DNA of 64,000 nucleotides from Rotaria sp. Silwood1. Lineage: Eukaryota; Rotifera; Eurotatoria; Philodinida; Philodinidae. The translations under genes and the position numbers were made by a program. The stretch is taken from the NCBI GenBank assembly GCA_905250075.1, contig CAJNOP010000002.1, forward strand, positions 8,421,565 through 8,485,564. The letters run 5' to 3'. Position 1 is the first letter of the stretch; the number at the start of each line of letters is the position of its first letter. Below are positions 10,938 through 23,564 of this stretch, one piece after another. Under the pieces are notes generated by a model, which had not been told where the DNA came from, searched no databases, and saw only the letters and a program-made list of their open reading frames with translations.

Positions 10938-13900
10938 ATGGATGTAGAAAATGATAATTCGATATATATAGATCCGGAAATAATAATAAAAGAATTAGTT
11001 ATTTCATTACCAGTTTTAACTGAATCTGATGTCGAAATGATATTAAATAATGTCGATTATTTTGACGACGAATCATCCGTAGATGAAGACGAAAAAGAAA
11101 AACCTTGTTTAAAACGTGATCAACGACGTTTAAATTTATTAAATAATCCTGATTATGGTATTATTCTTGGTTTTATTGAAAAATTTCGTTCATATATAAA
11201 AATGAAAAATTATCCATTACGCATACTTGAAGATAATCTAATATGTGAAAAAGAAAAGCGTACGAATGAAATGATATTTTTTTTTTCTTTCAAAAAAAAA
11301 ACCTTGTTCTTTGCTTGTTTTGTTTAGTTAGTGGACGTTTTATTGATTTTCATCTTGCTCTACTTAGAAAAGTTACATCAGGTAAATTGCTAAAAAGAGA
11401 CCAATTTGTTCCAAGTATAGCAAAGGTAAAGATTTAAATGATATTTTTGTGTTGTTGAAATGATTTTTCTATATTTAGTTTGCTGATCGTTTTAATCATG
11501 ATGATGGAGATTACTTAAATGAACATGGATATTCAAAATCAAATGTTGAAATTAAACTTCGAGTTTTAAAAGTAAACATAAATTCTTTTTTCTTTGTTTT
11601 CAAACAAAATTTTTTTTTTATTATAGAATTTATTAGAAAAACAATTTGATTGTGATCAGACATTGAAAACTTTTGTTGCTAATAATCCATCACATGAAAT
11701 ACGTTCAAAACCATTTGGTCGAGATCGATTTGGTGCATCGTATTGGTTATTTATGGTAAAAAGAAAATAAAGAATTTTAAGACATCAATTTTCGCTTTGT
11801 TTTTTTGAATATGTCGAATTGTACATTTTCATCATTTTATAAAACATGCAGAATATAGTAGACCTCGAGATGCGTGGGTTAGGTGCCACACAGTTTTTTG
11901 TCCGTCGGTCTCAACTCGCGTTTGGACAAAACGATTTCAGAACTTACTCGCATTGCATCTAAAAACTTCTTCAATGCTTTCTTATTTGTTGAATTGACGG
12001 CTGGGACCTTTTGAATCATCGTCCGTGAATTTTATTTTGAATGATATTATTTATAAGATAATTTGCGAAAAGCCATAGAATATTGAACTATAATCTTAAG
12101 TTACGATCGGAAGCTACTTGATTTGTAGAATTTAAAGATCCGTGTAATCTGAATTTATCGTGTTTGTTTATTTTTATTGCATATTTCCATCTGTTTTATA
12201 GATTATTAGTTCAAGTATAATCTAAACTAGAGATAAGTAGCACATGTGTTTCTCGTAAAATATGAATAAGAAAAGCTGAGTACATCCAACAGAGTTCCTT
12301 TTATTAATGCCTTAACTAATAATATGTTTATATATGTGAATGTATACAAAGAAGACTACATTTGAAGACATGAACACTAATACATAAATTGGTTTTCGTT
12401 AAAAATTTAATGTTAGGTGTTATGTAAAATGAAAAAGTGCATAGTTGTTTATACTGTACTTGCTTAGTTTTTGCTCATGAAGGAGTTGCTCGAACTTATA
12501 AATTGAGCCTTAATGTACTATGTAGATCCAAATAAACCGTGAATACTTTGAGAAAAGTTCGTGCCCTTAACTTATTGCTACGAAGATACTACACATTTAT
12601 GGTGTTTTTTAAATCAATGCTGTGATCCAGAAAAACTGATTTTTTGGATTTCAACTTAACACTTTGCATAGAGATTAATCTTAATAAGAGTAGTTTATTG
12701 TCAAAGTTTCAAGTCTTTTGATTTGCTTCTATCCTGCAATACGAACGTCAGATCTGTCGATTTATATGAACACTGTAAAAAAAAACCATGCCATTACCAT
12801 GGTTGTTTGTTAAGATAGGAACAGCAGCAAGATCTGAAACGTTCACAATAAACTGTTTGTGTTAAGGTTTATTTCTATGTAGAGTTTCAAGTCGCAATTC
12901 GAAAATCAATTTTTCTAAGCCACAGTACTTATTTCAACAATACTGTAAAAGTACAGTATCTTTACAACAATAAGCTAAAGGCACGAACTCTTTTTTTCGA
13001 ATATTCATAGCTCATTTGGATCTACATAAATGTACATAGCCTCGACTCAAAATCGATTTATCAGTTGAAGGACTTTCCTCATCAGAGATTTTGTAAAGGT
13101 TTCTCACAGTGACCGATAATATAGTTCTTTTTGTTTTTAATAATGAAAATGAATGACTATTCACTTTTTTTTCTAATAGAAGAATCTGCCCAGAAAAAGT
13201 TCGTATGAGTAACAGGGTAATCTCTTCAGAATTTTGTGTTTGATAAAGATATATATTCATATTGAATTTGAGAATTAGAAAACTTTCTATTGATGACATA
13301 ATTAATTCATTTTTTATTTTCTTACAGGATACGGAATGTTTTATGCGTGTATTTCGTGAAAATATTGATAATAAACATACATGGATAAATGTAGCAAAGT
13401 AATATTAAATTTATTTCTTATATATTTGTTCCTTTGTATATGTGATCTAGAAATCAAACTGAATTAGAAAATCTAATAAAACTTCTTATAACTGATCATA
13501 TTATACGAAAAAAATTTCCTGGTAAAATTTTTTACTTCGTATTTAATGTTTTTTTTTTTTGATAATACTAAATTCATTTAGAATGGAAATTTTCTTATGA
13601 ATCATTTAATTGTTTATCATCATCAAATGAATTTGAAGAACGTTATTCATTCAATTTATCAGATAATAAACCTAAAAATGAACTTTTAGACGAACTATGT
13701 TCTTCATTAGTATTACTTCATTCAGGTAAAAAAAATTTGAAATAGAATTTTCAAAGTAAAAAATAAAAAGTTTCTATTTCATTATATTTTCAAGATATTG
13801 TTAAAACAGATGATGTTGATTTTGATCCAGTTGTTAATCTTAATCGCGATTTACCATCGTCACCACCAATATTATCACCTTTTAAGATTGATGATGTTGA

Positions 13901-16900
13901 AAAAAAAGATGATATGGGTTTGTTAAGAAAAATTTTTAAAATTTTTCTTTTAAAATTTTATTTATATTTTTATTTCAAGATGTAACATCTGATAATGAAT
14001 CAGGAAATTCTAGTGAAATTAATCCTAATCGTTTAAGTATTTCATCATCAATTAATGCAAGAGATGATACATATTCTGGTGATTATTCAGACGATTCAAT
14101 TTATAATAATGTTAATTATAGTTATAAATATGAAGATATAGAAAATACAAGTAGTAGCTTTCATGACCAACATATAACATCAAAAAATGATAATGATAGT
14201 GTACAAGCTATTGTATTAAAACCATTATTAGAACAAGGAATAAAACGTAAACTTGTAGATTATGATGATAGTGAAAGCGATGCAGAAGATAATGAAAAAC
14301 ATGATGAAGTTAGTCAAGATTCTCATCAAATTCCAGATAAGAAAGACTCAACAAATAATGTTGAATTACCTATTGCATTACGTCGATCAAAACGTGGTCG
14401 TAGATCACGTTTGGCTGAACTTTCACCAGCTTCATCAAACGCAAGCAAATCTGCTTCACGAGTAAGAATATATTGCAATATCGAATGCATCAAAGATTTA
14501 ATCATTTCTTTATTTTAATTGTTTAAAAAAGAAACTTTACTATTTCAAAAATAAATTTACAAGTAGTACTTTTAGAGCCGCTTATTCAGCTGAACAGATT
14601 CATTATATTGTCATAAATATAATCTCTAACTTTGTATAGCAATGCCTTAAAAGCAGTTTTTGAAACAATGATTATTTTTCTGACTAATCCTGGTTTCTAT
14701 AGAAACTAGATTCTAAGTGAAAAAGCATAATTGAGATTTCGCTTATTTGTTTTTTTACAGATACAATTTTGAAACGTTTTTTTTTACAAAATTTACACCA
14801 ACCAATTGTTTTTATAGTGGGTGAATATTTTGTACTAAGATTTTCACACTATAAATTATTTCGTATGTTGCAGTTATTGTATACTCTTATTAGATTTTGT
14901 ATCAAATTTTTGTTAAGAATCATTGATTTTCGTAATAAATTCATCTGTAGTAGGCAGTTGATTAAGGTATACGCGTATTGCCATCAATTTCACGTATTTG
15001 TGTAACTCATGTGAAGTTCAATTTCACTTTGATTATTAGTATGGACAGTTTATGCTGATTGAAAAAAGATAGGCGATAAGTTCTAGAAATTCTTTAGGTT
15101 TTATATTTCGACTAATCTATACATTCTATTTCATATGATAAAAACAAATTCAAAACATAATTCACTAGCATTATGGAAGGGACATCTAATAAAAAAAAAA
15201 GAAATATTTTAATTGTTTGTAGTAGCCATTGCAATGATAGTACCAGTTAGTTCAGTCAATTATTTGAATGAAGTAGGAACACAATCCCTATTAGAAATGA
15301 AAATAGTATAGAAACTTTGAGAAATAATTTGGTGTCTCATTCATCATATTTGAAAGACTATAAAGAAGAATTCTTAGTCTCTATACGAATAAATATCAGC
15401 TGTTTGTATTTCTTTATTTCAAACATAGTTTGTCGTATAATTTTGTACTTTTTTTTTTCTAGAGTTCAAGAACAAAGAAATCAGTAGATGAAGGATGGAA
15501 AAGTCCTACTCAATCATCTAAGACAAATGGTCGTCGTCAACGTAAGGGTCGTCGTGGTAAAACATCAATGAATGACCATTCATCATCAACTTCTGATGAA
15601 AATCCACTATATAATGATGATGATTTTTCCGATGATTATTTACCTGATAAATCAGAAGTAGATGAACTTCTTACTGGAAATTTATTAGAAGAAGACAATG
15701 ATGAGGATTCCATTTCTAATCGTAAAGCAAAAACTGTTGCACAATGTCATGAACAATTTCAAAGACCATTAACATCATGTTCGATATGTTTACAAAACAA
15801 TCATCCTGAATCTTTATTATTATGTGAAGATTGTGATGATGCATATCATTTAGAATGTCTTAAACCTGAATTATTATCAATACCTAATGACAGTTGGTAT
15901 TGTCCATTATGTGAACATAAACGTTTATGTGATGGTTTAGTTGAAAAATTACTTATACTTATAAAAGATCAAGAAGATTTTGAAATGAAACGTCGATTAT
16001 ATGTATCAAAACGAAGAAAACGTTTAACAAATGTTGCTGTTAATCTTGATCGATATGTTAAACAACCAACAAATGAACATAAAACAAATGGTATTGTTTC
16101 AAGGGATGAAAAAGACGAAGAAGAAGAAGAAGAAGAACAAGAAATTAAAAAGAAAACGAATTCAACAAATAATAATAATCATAATAATGATAATAATAAG
16201 GAAGAAGAAGATGATGATGATGATAGTGTTTATGGACGTAAAAATGATGAAAATCGAAAACCATCCGATCAAGAACAAGAACAAGAACAAACAGGAAAAC
16301 GTCGTGTAAGATCATGTCGACGAAAAGCACAAAATTATTCTTTTGATGATTATGATAAAAAAATGAAAGAAGCTATGATTGATGCTGGAATTAATAAAGA
16401 CTTAATTGATAATGATTCAGGTATTTTATTTGATCATAATATATAAGAGTTTTTCATGTACTAAGAAAATCTTTACAAATGGCTTTACATTGTCAATATC
16501 ATTCTTTGTTAATAGACAGACAATACATACCACTTGTCTCGATGGCTAATATGTTTTAATCCGATCCGTCTCATGAGTTGAACATTTTGTTTCTTCGAGC
16601 AACGGATTAATATAAATTTTATTAGTAAAATATTCGACGCTTGGTTCGTAAAGAATGGGACTCTTTTCGTTTCTTCAGTACTACAAACATAGTTCAGAGA
16701 CTTCGTTCTTAGTTCACTCGTTAGAGAATTATAAGAAGTGAAGGCATGCAAATTGTTATACTACAATTACAGGGCAAGGATTAGGTGACCGCTAGATTTC
16801 GAAACAAATTGCTTTTAAGACTGGAAAATCAACAATCTACGTATGGATCAAACTTTTCAAAGAATCAGACGTAATATACTTGGAAATAAGTATAGGTCAA

Positions 16901-19733
16901 AACCGAACGAAAATATTGATTAATCGACTATATCACCATTTTCTTTACACTAAAGAAGAAAAATCGACAAAAAAATTGATCGCATTGCATGATGTCTCAA
17001 AATTAGACGTGCATAAAATAATTAAAAATAAGACTTTCGTTTGGCATATCGGCTATAAAAATGCTCATATAGCGGACACAACTTCGCCTAGTATTATAAT
17101 GATGATAATTTGGCAAAAAATAACTAGATTATATATTGTTGCTTCCCAATTTTGTAAGCAGATTGAACTCGTGAAAACATCTACCATTGATCTGTCAAAG
17201 GATCAATCCATCAATACTTCTGATACATACAAACTATTTGGATAGAGTTTACCAAAAAGATTCATCATTTTCTAATGTTGTTTTTTTTAAATTCACAAAA
17301 TTTATTAATATAGATGATTCGGATGAAATCATTATAAAAAGAAAACAACCAGGAAAACGTCGCCGTTATGAATTTGATGATGATTTTGATGCGTCAAATA
17401 GCAAACATAATGATGAATATCTACCTAGTCGACGTCGGTATGTATTAATAGGAGATTTTATTTCTTCTAAAAAGAAAATCTTTTTTTTTTTGTTTTGGTT
17501 TCAATTCAGAACTATAAATTCTGATAGCCGAAGCGAAGCAAGAGATAATGATAGTCTTCTATCTTATCGACGTCCGTACGTATTAAGAGAAATTTTCTTT
17601 TCTTCTAAAATAAAATCTTTTGATTTCAATTTAGAACTATGAACGATGATAGCCGAAGTGCAAGAGATTATGATGATTTTCTATCAAATCGACATCCTCC
17701 GTATGTGTTCATAGAATAATTGATTTTCAAAATATAATATTTTGCTTTTAATTTAGAACTATAAACGAGGATAGTCGAAATGCAAGAGATTATGATGATA
17801 TTCGACCTAATCGACAACCGTATGCATTTATAGAAAATTTAGTTTTTTCTAAAATAGAATATTTTTCTTTCAATTTAGAACTTTCAATGATGATAGTCGA
17901 AGTGATGCAAGAGATTATGATGATAATGATGATTTCGGTATGAGTGACGATGATAGAGCTTGGAAAAGTCAACCACAATCATCAACATCATCAAAACCAA
18001 AAAAGAAATCCAATGCAAAGTATAAAAATCTCATTTTAATTTTATTAATTTATGATATCTTTTTTTAGAAAACCCAATCGTAATAATCAACGTAAATCAA
18101 CAATTCGATCAGAAGAAGATAGCATTCGTATGTATAATTGCGTAATAAATTCTAAGAAAACATGTCTGAAAGTACATAATCTAGAAAATTTCTGAAGTTT
18201 ACTTCATTTTGCGCAGTTTTTATTGATTTCTACATATAATTAAAACGAATTTTCTATGTTTATAGCAATTCTTACGATAAGCAGCATTTGAAATGAAGTA
18301 TTCACTAATAGAAAATGTTTCTCGAACGGTTACGAAGCGAATGACATCAGACGTATGAGAATAGTTTATATAATATAAAGTAGGTTATTTAAACATACTA
18401 ATGTAAACTGTGTTAAAAGAATAAATATGAAGCATATATTATTTTGCATAAGAAAAATAATGGTCATTATCTCTTGAATAAGTTTGAAAAGATCAGTATA
18501 CTTCGTCTATCCCTAAGACAATCTATGACATTGGACAGAGTTCAATTTCTATCATATTAACAAATCAAACATAGAAATGAACAAGATCAAAACAGTAAAT
18601 TTTTGTATTAGAATCTGAACAAGAGAGATTTCTAAATGTCTATTTTGTAACGTGTTTGATCTATGACAAACATCGAAATATTCATATTGTTTTTCTTTAT
18701 TAAGTTTCTGAAGCTAATCTAAACAATTTACCATCAGGAATTAAAATAAAAACTGAACCAACAACTGAATTTGATCAAAATATAATTGGTACAAATGAAA
18801 CTGCTAAAAATACATTTGATAAACGTCCAGTTGTTAATAATTCGTTTGATCAAACTCCAACTACTAATAAGTCAGTTAATAAAACACCAGTTGTTGAAAA
18901 TGCAACTGATAAAAATGAAGCTTCTAAGGCTCCTAAACGACGACAACGGCGGACAGTAACTACAAAAAAGAAACCTTCGATTCAACCAGAAAAGTTTAGT
19001 GATGAAGAAGAAAATGGTCATCCTCCAGTGCCAGCACGTAGACCTTATCGAAGACGGCGTATTAGTCATGAATCATCTATTGATGAGGATGATGATTATG
19101 AAAAATTAGCACATAAACGTCGATTATTTTCTCAAGGAAAAGGTATAACACGAACAAGCATAACAGATCATATTAAAAAATTAGTTGGAGATGAAGATGA
19201 TGATGAAGAACAAGAAGAAAATGAAGAAGATGAAACAAAAGTTAAAAATTCAAGTGTGTAAAACTAACAAGGAAACGCTTTTTTTTAAATATAATTTCAT
19301 TGTTTTTTTTCTTTTTTTTTTTTGCAATTTCCAAATTAGATGGAACAAAAAAGAATGGTAATTCAAAACAAAAAAATAAAAATTCACAATATGAAGAATA
19401 TCAATTATCGGATGATGATGATTTTCCAGATGAACAAGAAATATTAAAAACAACTGGTTTAAATTTAAAAAAACCTTCAAATATACCAGTAAGATTGTAA
19501 ATTTTATTTGATTTTTTGTTTTGTTTGTTGAAGACAAAATCTATTTTCTTATGTTTATTTAGAAAGCTGCTCCTTATCGAGCACCATGTACGCCTTCAAT
19601 GCTTTCATATCAATTTATAATGGCTGATCCAACAGCAAATTTTGATTTAACTTGTTTACCTGAAACACCAATGACAGAACCGAGTGACACAAATCAAGCT
19701 AATGGCAATCATGGTCTATCAACATCGACTTAA
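10938..19733 (+). CDS. RSF1: RSF1 homologue, remodeling and spacing factor subunit
   Basis: Nineteen exons: 10938-11259, 11328-11425, 11479-11571, 11627-11755, 13328-13398, 13451-13521, 13582-13725, 13795-13917, 13980-14461, 15463-16420, 17314-17437, 17510-17575, 17635-17700, 17757-17819, 17879-18019, 18069-18127, 18705-19253, 19340-19488, 19563-19733. Phases agree throughout and give 1292 residues (human RSF1 is about 1440). The N-terminus carries the DDT-like segment and the WHIM-type block of the family (HLALLRKVTSGKLLKRDQF; PFGRDRFGASYWLFM). A C4HC3 PHD finger lies at about 617-662 (CSICLQNNHPES, LCEDCDDAYHLECL, WYCPLC), followed by the basic stretch seen after the RSF1 PHD. The rest is acidic, low-complexity and Lys/Arg-rich. 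RSF1 pairs with the ISWI ATPase SNF2H to space nucleosomes. The start is the first in-frame ATG; an upstream non-coding exon is possible. Reading through the donor at 16421 reaches a stop at 16444-16446, a possible shorter isoform. Confidence 0.87.
12556..12989. mobile_element. MITE, family 1, copy b, in RSF1 intron 4
   Basis: The left end reads GTTCGTGCCCTTAACTTATTG and the reverse complement of the right end reads GTTCGTGCCTTTAGCTTATTG. The arms continue inward imperfectly for about 100 bp to a shared GATTTT(C/T)(G)GA block. The arms and parts of the core match the copy at 706-1203 (for example ATCTTAATAA just inside the left arm). No coding capacity. It explains much of the unusually long 1.57-kb intron. 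Confidence 0.75.
16796..17245 (+). pseudogene. decayed Tc1/mariner-like transposase N-terminus in RSF1 intron 10
   Basis: An open frame of 149 codons with two helix-turn-helix-like segments in the order of the bipartite DNA-binding region of Tc1-type transposases: ISKQIAFKTGKSTIYVWIKL, then about 40 residues later EEKSTKKLIALHDVSKLDVH. The DDE catalytic domain is not recognisable downstream and no start codon precedes the first helix, so this is a relic. It lies between RSF1 exons 10 and 11 on the same strand. Family assignment rests on motif shape only. Confidence 0.5.
17438..17878 (+). repeat. tandem mini-exon/intron duplications inside RSF1
   Basis: Three consecutive exons of 66, 66 and 63 nt and the start of the next, longer one begin 122-125 bp apart (17510, 17635, 17757, 17879). 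Each opens with AACT(A/T)T and encodes a T-x-N-x-DSR-x-ARD pattern. The introns between them are also alike (TTCTAAAATA.AAT motif, ending ATTTAGAA or ATTCAGAA). All are phase 2-2, so loss or gain of a unit keeps the frame. Confidence 0.85.
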
Positions 19734-20367
19734 TAAGCATAGATCTTTTAGTTGCTGTCAATGTACATTCCATTTTTTCTTTTATAATAATTATAGTAGT
19801 TTGTTGTTTTTTTTTCTGCAATGTGATGCAAAACAATATTAGCAAGTAGTTCTTTTGTTAACGACTATTTGTAGTTGCGTGATAGTTACTTAGAGGTGCC
19901 AAACAAAAACTTCCATTTTCTAGTGATAGTAGATAATTCTTTTTTTCTTTCATGTTTGATAAAATTTTCTAGTTGATAATAAATTAATAATTGCAATGCA
20001 TGGTTACAAAAGTTTTTTCTTTTCATTTGTTAATAAGAAATAAGATGCTTCACCTTGAAGTATGATATTCATAAAGAAAGCCATATGAAATTCTTCACGA
20101 AAAATACGATAATTTCTAGAGAAATCAAGGATTGATCATCAGATCTATGATATGTAAGATTTAGAGTAGTTTGTTTTTTATGGTAGCTTTTCAATGAAAC
20201 ATTTAGACGTCTTTAATATTTCACGAATGTATGTAAAACTTATTTCAAACGATCATGTGCGTTGTCAGTCTCTTTCTCATATTGTTTCTTTATTTATTAT
20301 GGTAAGTATTTCAAGTTTTTATTCTGACTTCAAGACCTCGAAAAACTCTCACATTAATTAATTACTA
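19734..20367. other. convergent 3' intergenic region
   Basis: This stretch lies between the RSF1 stop and the stop of the repeat protein on the other strand. It is AT-rich with several AATAAA-like motifs and no coding frame. Confidence 0.45.
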
Positions 20368-21626
20368 TTAATCACAATGATAAATAATATTACGTGAATT
20401 TTCGTTCATTGTGCGTTCTGTTTTAATATCTCCATAAGGTGAACACCAAATGACATTGCCCATTCTACCGACTGATAATGAAAGATAACTATTGGATTTG
20501 ATTTTAACTAAACCAGAATTATCCGTGAATAGTGTTGCATGATTGGTTGAAAGGGAACGAGAGTCAAAAGTTCCTTGACCTAGCTGAATAACATGGAGTT
20601 GTTCAGTTGAACCCGAAAGTGTTACATTACTACTTTTTAACAGTCGAACTTCAACATCTTCAAATGTGATATTATTTAACATCATTTGAGATGTATCACT
20701 TGCTTCAATTTTTAATTGATTACCTCTCAAATAGTTCGCTGTTCTAAGTCTAGAGACAGCTCCGATCTGAATAGTTTGAAGTTCGTATACATAAATAGTA
20801 ACATCACAGTCTCCTGGTGAATCGATGGTCAGAGTCATGTTGGTTAAATTGATCGACACATCATGAAACATATTTGAGCTGCAGTAAAATTCAACTGGAG
20901 AAGGCGTAGGTTCCACAGTACCTTGCAACACAACATTTTTTGCCCGAGATATATCAACGGTTGTGAACGAGTTGATAAATAAATGATGAAAAGACCCCAT
21001 CAAATTTGGATGTTGTGACGAGGTCGACGTCCAATAAAAGTCTTCAGTAGTAGCGGCAGGTGTTGATGTATTGTTTGGGTAACTAGTATAATTATAGTAC
21101 CAGTGAGTTGATGGTTGTGTAGGATATCTAGGGGTACTTGAATGTAATGGGTACCAAGCTGTTGATGAAGTAGTTTGATAGTCGGTATACCATGGATACC
21201 ATTGAGTTGATGATCGTGTAGGGTATCTAGGGGTACTGGAATGCTGCTGGTACCAAGCTGTTNNNNNNNNNNGTACCAAGCTGTTGATGAAGCAGTTTGA
21301 TAGTCAGTATGCCATGGATGCGACTGAGTAGATGATTGTGTAGGGTATCTAGGGGTGCTGGAATGTAATTGGTACCAAGCTGTTGATGAAGGAGTTTCAT
21401 AGTCAGTATTCCACGGATACCACTGAGTTGATGATTGTGTAGGGTAGGTAGTAGTACTTGAATGCAGCTGGTACCAAGCTGTTGATGTATCAGTTGAATA
21501 ATTTGCATGGTCTGAGTATATTGAATAGTTTGCAGTTGTATTCACTATATGATAGGTCGGTGTGATCGAGCTCATCGATTCCCCCATTATTACGAGGAAC
21601 ATTAATATTATGTAGGAAAGCATCAT
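20368..21626 (-). CDS. secreted repeat protein with DUF2807-like head
   Basis: The protein starts at ATG 21626 with a signal peptide (MMLSYIILMFLVIMG, then polar sequence). Next come tandem 33-residue (99-bp) units of the type SSTAWYQLHSSTPRYPTQ followed by SSTQWYPWNTDYETP, rich in Ser/Thr and aromatic residues. The last ~230 residues form a beta-rich domain with repeated short strands (NVVLQG, NVTLSGS, LVKIKSN) resembling DUF2807, the GIN head of bacterial auto-transporter adhesins. The function is unknown; a secreted or surface-adhesive role is an inference. A 10-N gap (21263-21272) lies within the repeats. It breaks the frame only because the placeholder length is arbitrary: 99-bp units keep frame, so the two halves are one gene. 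The true number of repeats is unknown. No introns seen. Confidence 0.7.
21050..21500 (-). repeat. 99-bp tandem repeat array (coding)
   Basis: GGTACCAAGCTGTTGATG recurs at 99-bp spacing (21150, 21249, then after the gap 21272/21371, 21470). Units are diverged but in frame. The array is interrupted by ten Ns. Confidence 0.9.
21263..21272. other. assembly gap (10 N) within tandem repeat
   Basis: The gap sits at the same point of the 99-bp unit on both sides. The true missing length should be 86 bp plus a multiple of 99 bp if unit length is kept. Confidence 0.9.
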
Positions 21627-23564
21627 TGGATGAAAGGAAAGCGGAGTGAAAGCAAAGTTTGAAAAAAAACAAGAATATACTTCTAGTTGTGCTTTGGGAT
21701 TTTAAACAGGTGAAAACAAAATGTATGCTAGATAAAATTTTGCTAATGACATCATTAGCTTCTACATAGTGCGATAAAAATGATATTATTTTCGTAGTTT
21801 TAATATCGATTGTCTCCAAGTATTTCGATTAAAATCAGACATGGTAGGCATACATTTACAGTTATTAATGTGAAAATTTACCTCTTAGCCACTATATCAC
21901 GAGCTTCTAGTGTCCTATTTGAGTACATTAGTATGGGGATAATATAGACATATTTAACGTGTAATGATCTTTAAATATTGTTTGTTCGTAGCAAGAAACC
22001 GTACAGAAAATGCATAAAAACATTTCCGATATAAGAAAAAAATTTTTCAGATGAATATGAACGAGAGCATGTCTACTGTTCACCGACGCTGGTTTCTGTG
22101 TATTCAAAATGAGGAAGTAAAATATTTGAACAAGGACAGATATTAATAAGCTTAAAGTTAAAATAGAGTGACAATAAAGCATTTATGTCCTTCTCAATAT
22201 ATGTGAAGTATCGGCATGGTGATATTGATCATATGGCATACATCTGATTACAACATTTGAGAGAAATAAAAAATCAAATATAATAAAAATGAATGGTCGG
22301 AAAGAGATGTAGATTTTAATCAACCACGAGTATAATAGAGATATTAGTCAGTAGTATCTTACATTCTGCATTTCTTGTTGTTTTTTTCATTTTCAAAATA
22401 GTACAGTGACGTATCAAAGAAGAAAGAATGATTCTAAGTAACATGGAATATTTGGTTTAAATTATCAAATATTTTATTATAAGCTGTAATATGATTCTAA
22501 TAGTTTTCAATATTGAAATCGTCGACAACTTGAATCATATCAAGAAAAATATTGCTTCGTAAATTAAGAGACATCATCTTTCATTTCAAAGAAACAAATC
22601 TACAATCATTTCATTAAATAGATCTCATAGTAATAACTAATACGTTAACTTAGCGAAAAAGATCCTATTAGTCGAAATAAATCGACAAAAACTTCGAATA
22701 TTGTCAAAATACATTGAGCAACATTCTAGATAATGAATACATAAGAATAGTAATTTTAAGTGAGACCATCGTTTTTCTTGTTAATCAAACATTTATTCTA
22801 TTAATAATACAATCGTAATAAGATCCACATCTTAACAGAAAGTCATTCTTGCACATGTTTGTGTACTTCATCGCCGAAATCAAACTTATCGAAATTGAGG
22901 TTGCTGAAAGATTAATTCGCGGAAATTCAAATTACTGAATTTCAAACAAGAGCATACCGACTACTAAATTCTATTAAATATGGAAATAGAATTAAAATGT
23001 TAATAATTATTAGTTTCTATATAATACTTCAAAGTTTTTATTAAAATGAAGATTAAAAACACAACATTGTTTAATTTTGTTTTTAATATCTTCTTTCTTG
23101 TAGTTTTCGCAACATCACCAGTGATTGGAAAAATAAATATTCTGATTAAAATAAAGCGAACAACGATATATTTTTATAACAATAAAACATACATGTAAAG
23201 GAAATTGTGGTGTGATAATATATTTATTTTATTTTCCGAAAATAATATTTTTTAATAGATTTTATTACATGAATGGCGAATTAACTTTGTAAAAGAAATA
23301 GACATTTCATGTAATAAATAGAACACATAAAAAAGAAAAATGTCGGTGAATAGCTATGATTAAAAAGAATGGTTCAAGAAATAGGCAATTAAAGAAGAAG
23401 TTTGAAAATAAAAAATTGGATCATTTGTCAAAGGTGATTTGGGGTACACATTAAAAAAAAAGAAAAAAAAATAGAACAGATAATTTATGGCAAAAACCAC
23501 CGTCCCATTATGTCAAACAAATTTATGACTGTGGTATAATTTTAGACAAAGCCACTTAAGAATT
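21627..23564. other. intergenic, no gene seen
   Basis: About 1.9 kb of AT-rich DNA upstream of the repeat-protein gene and downstream of the GH13 gene. Open frames are short and lack conserved motifs. No clear inverted or tandem repeats were noticed. Confidence 0.45.

Noticed and set aside
20368..21279. Start of the repeat protein at the ATG beside the N gap
   Set aside because: That ATG lies at the gap edge in a shifted frame. The repeats continue upstream to a signal peptide at 21626, so both halves are one gene.
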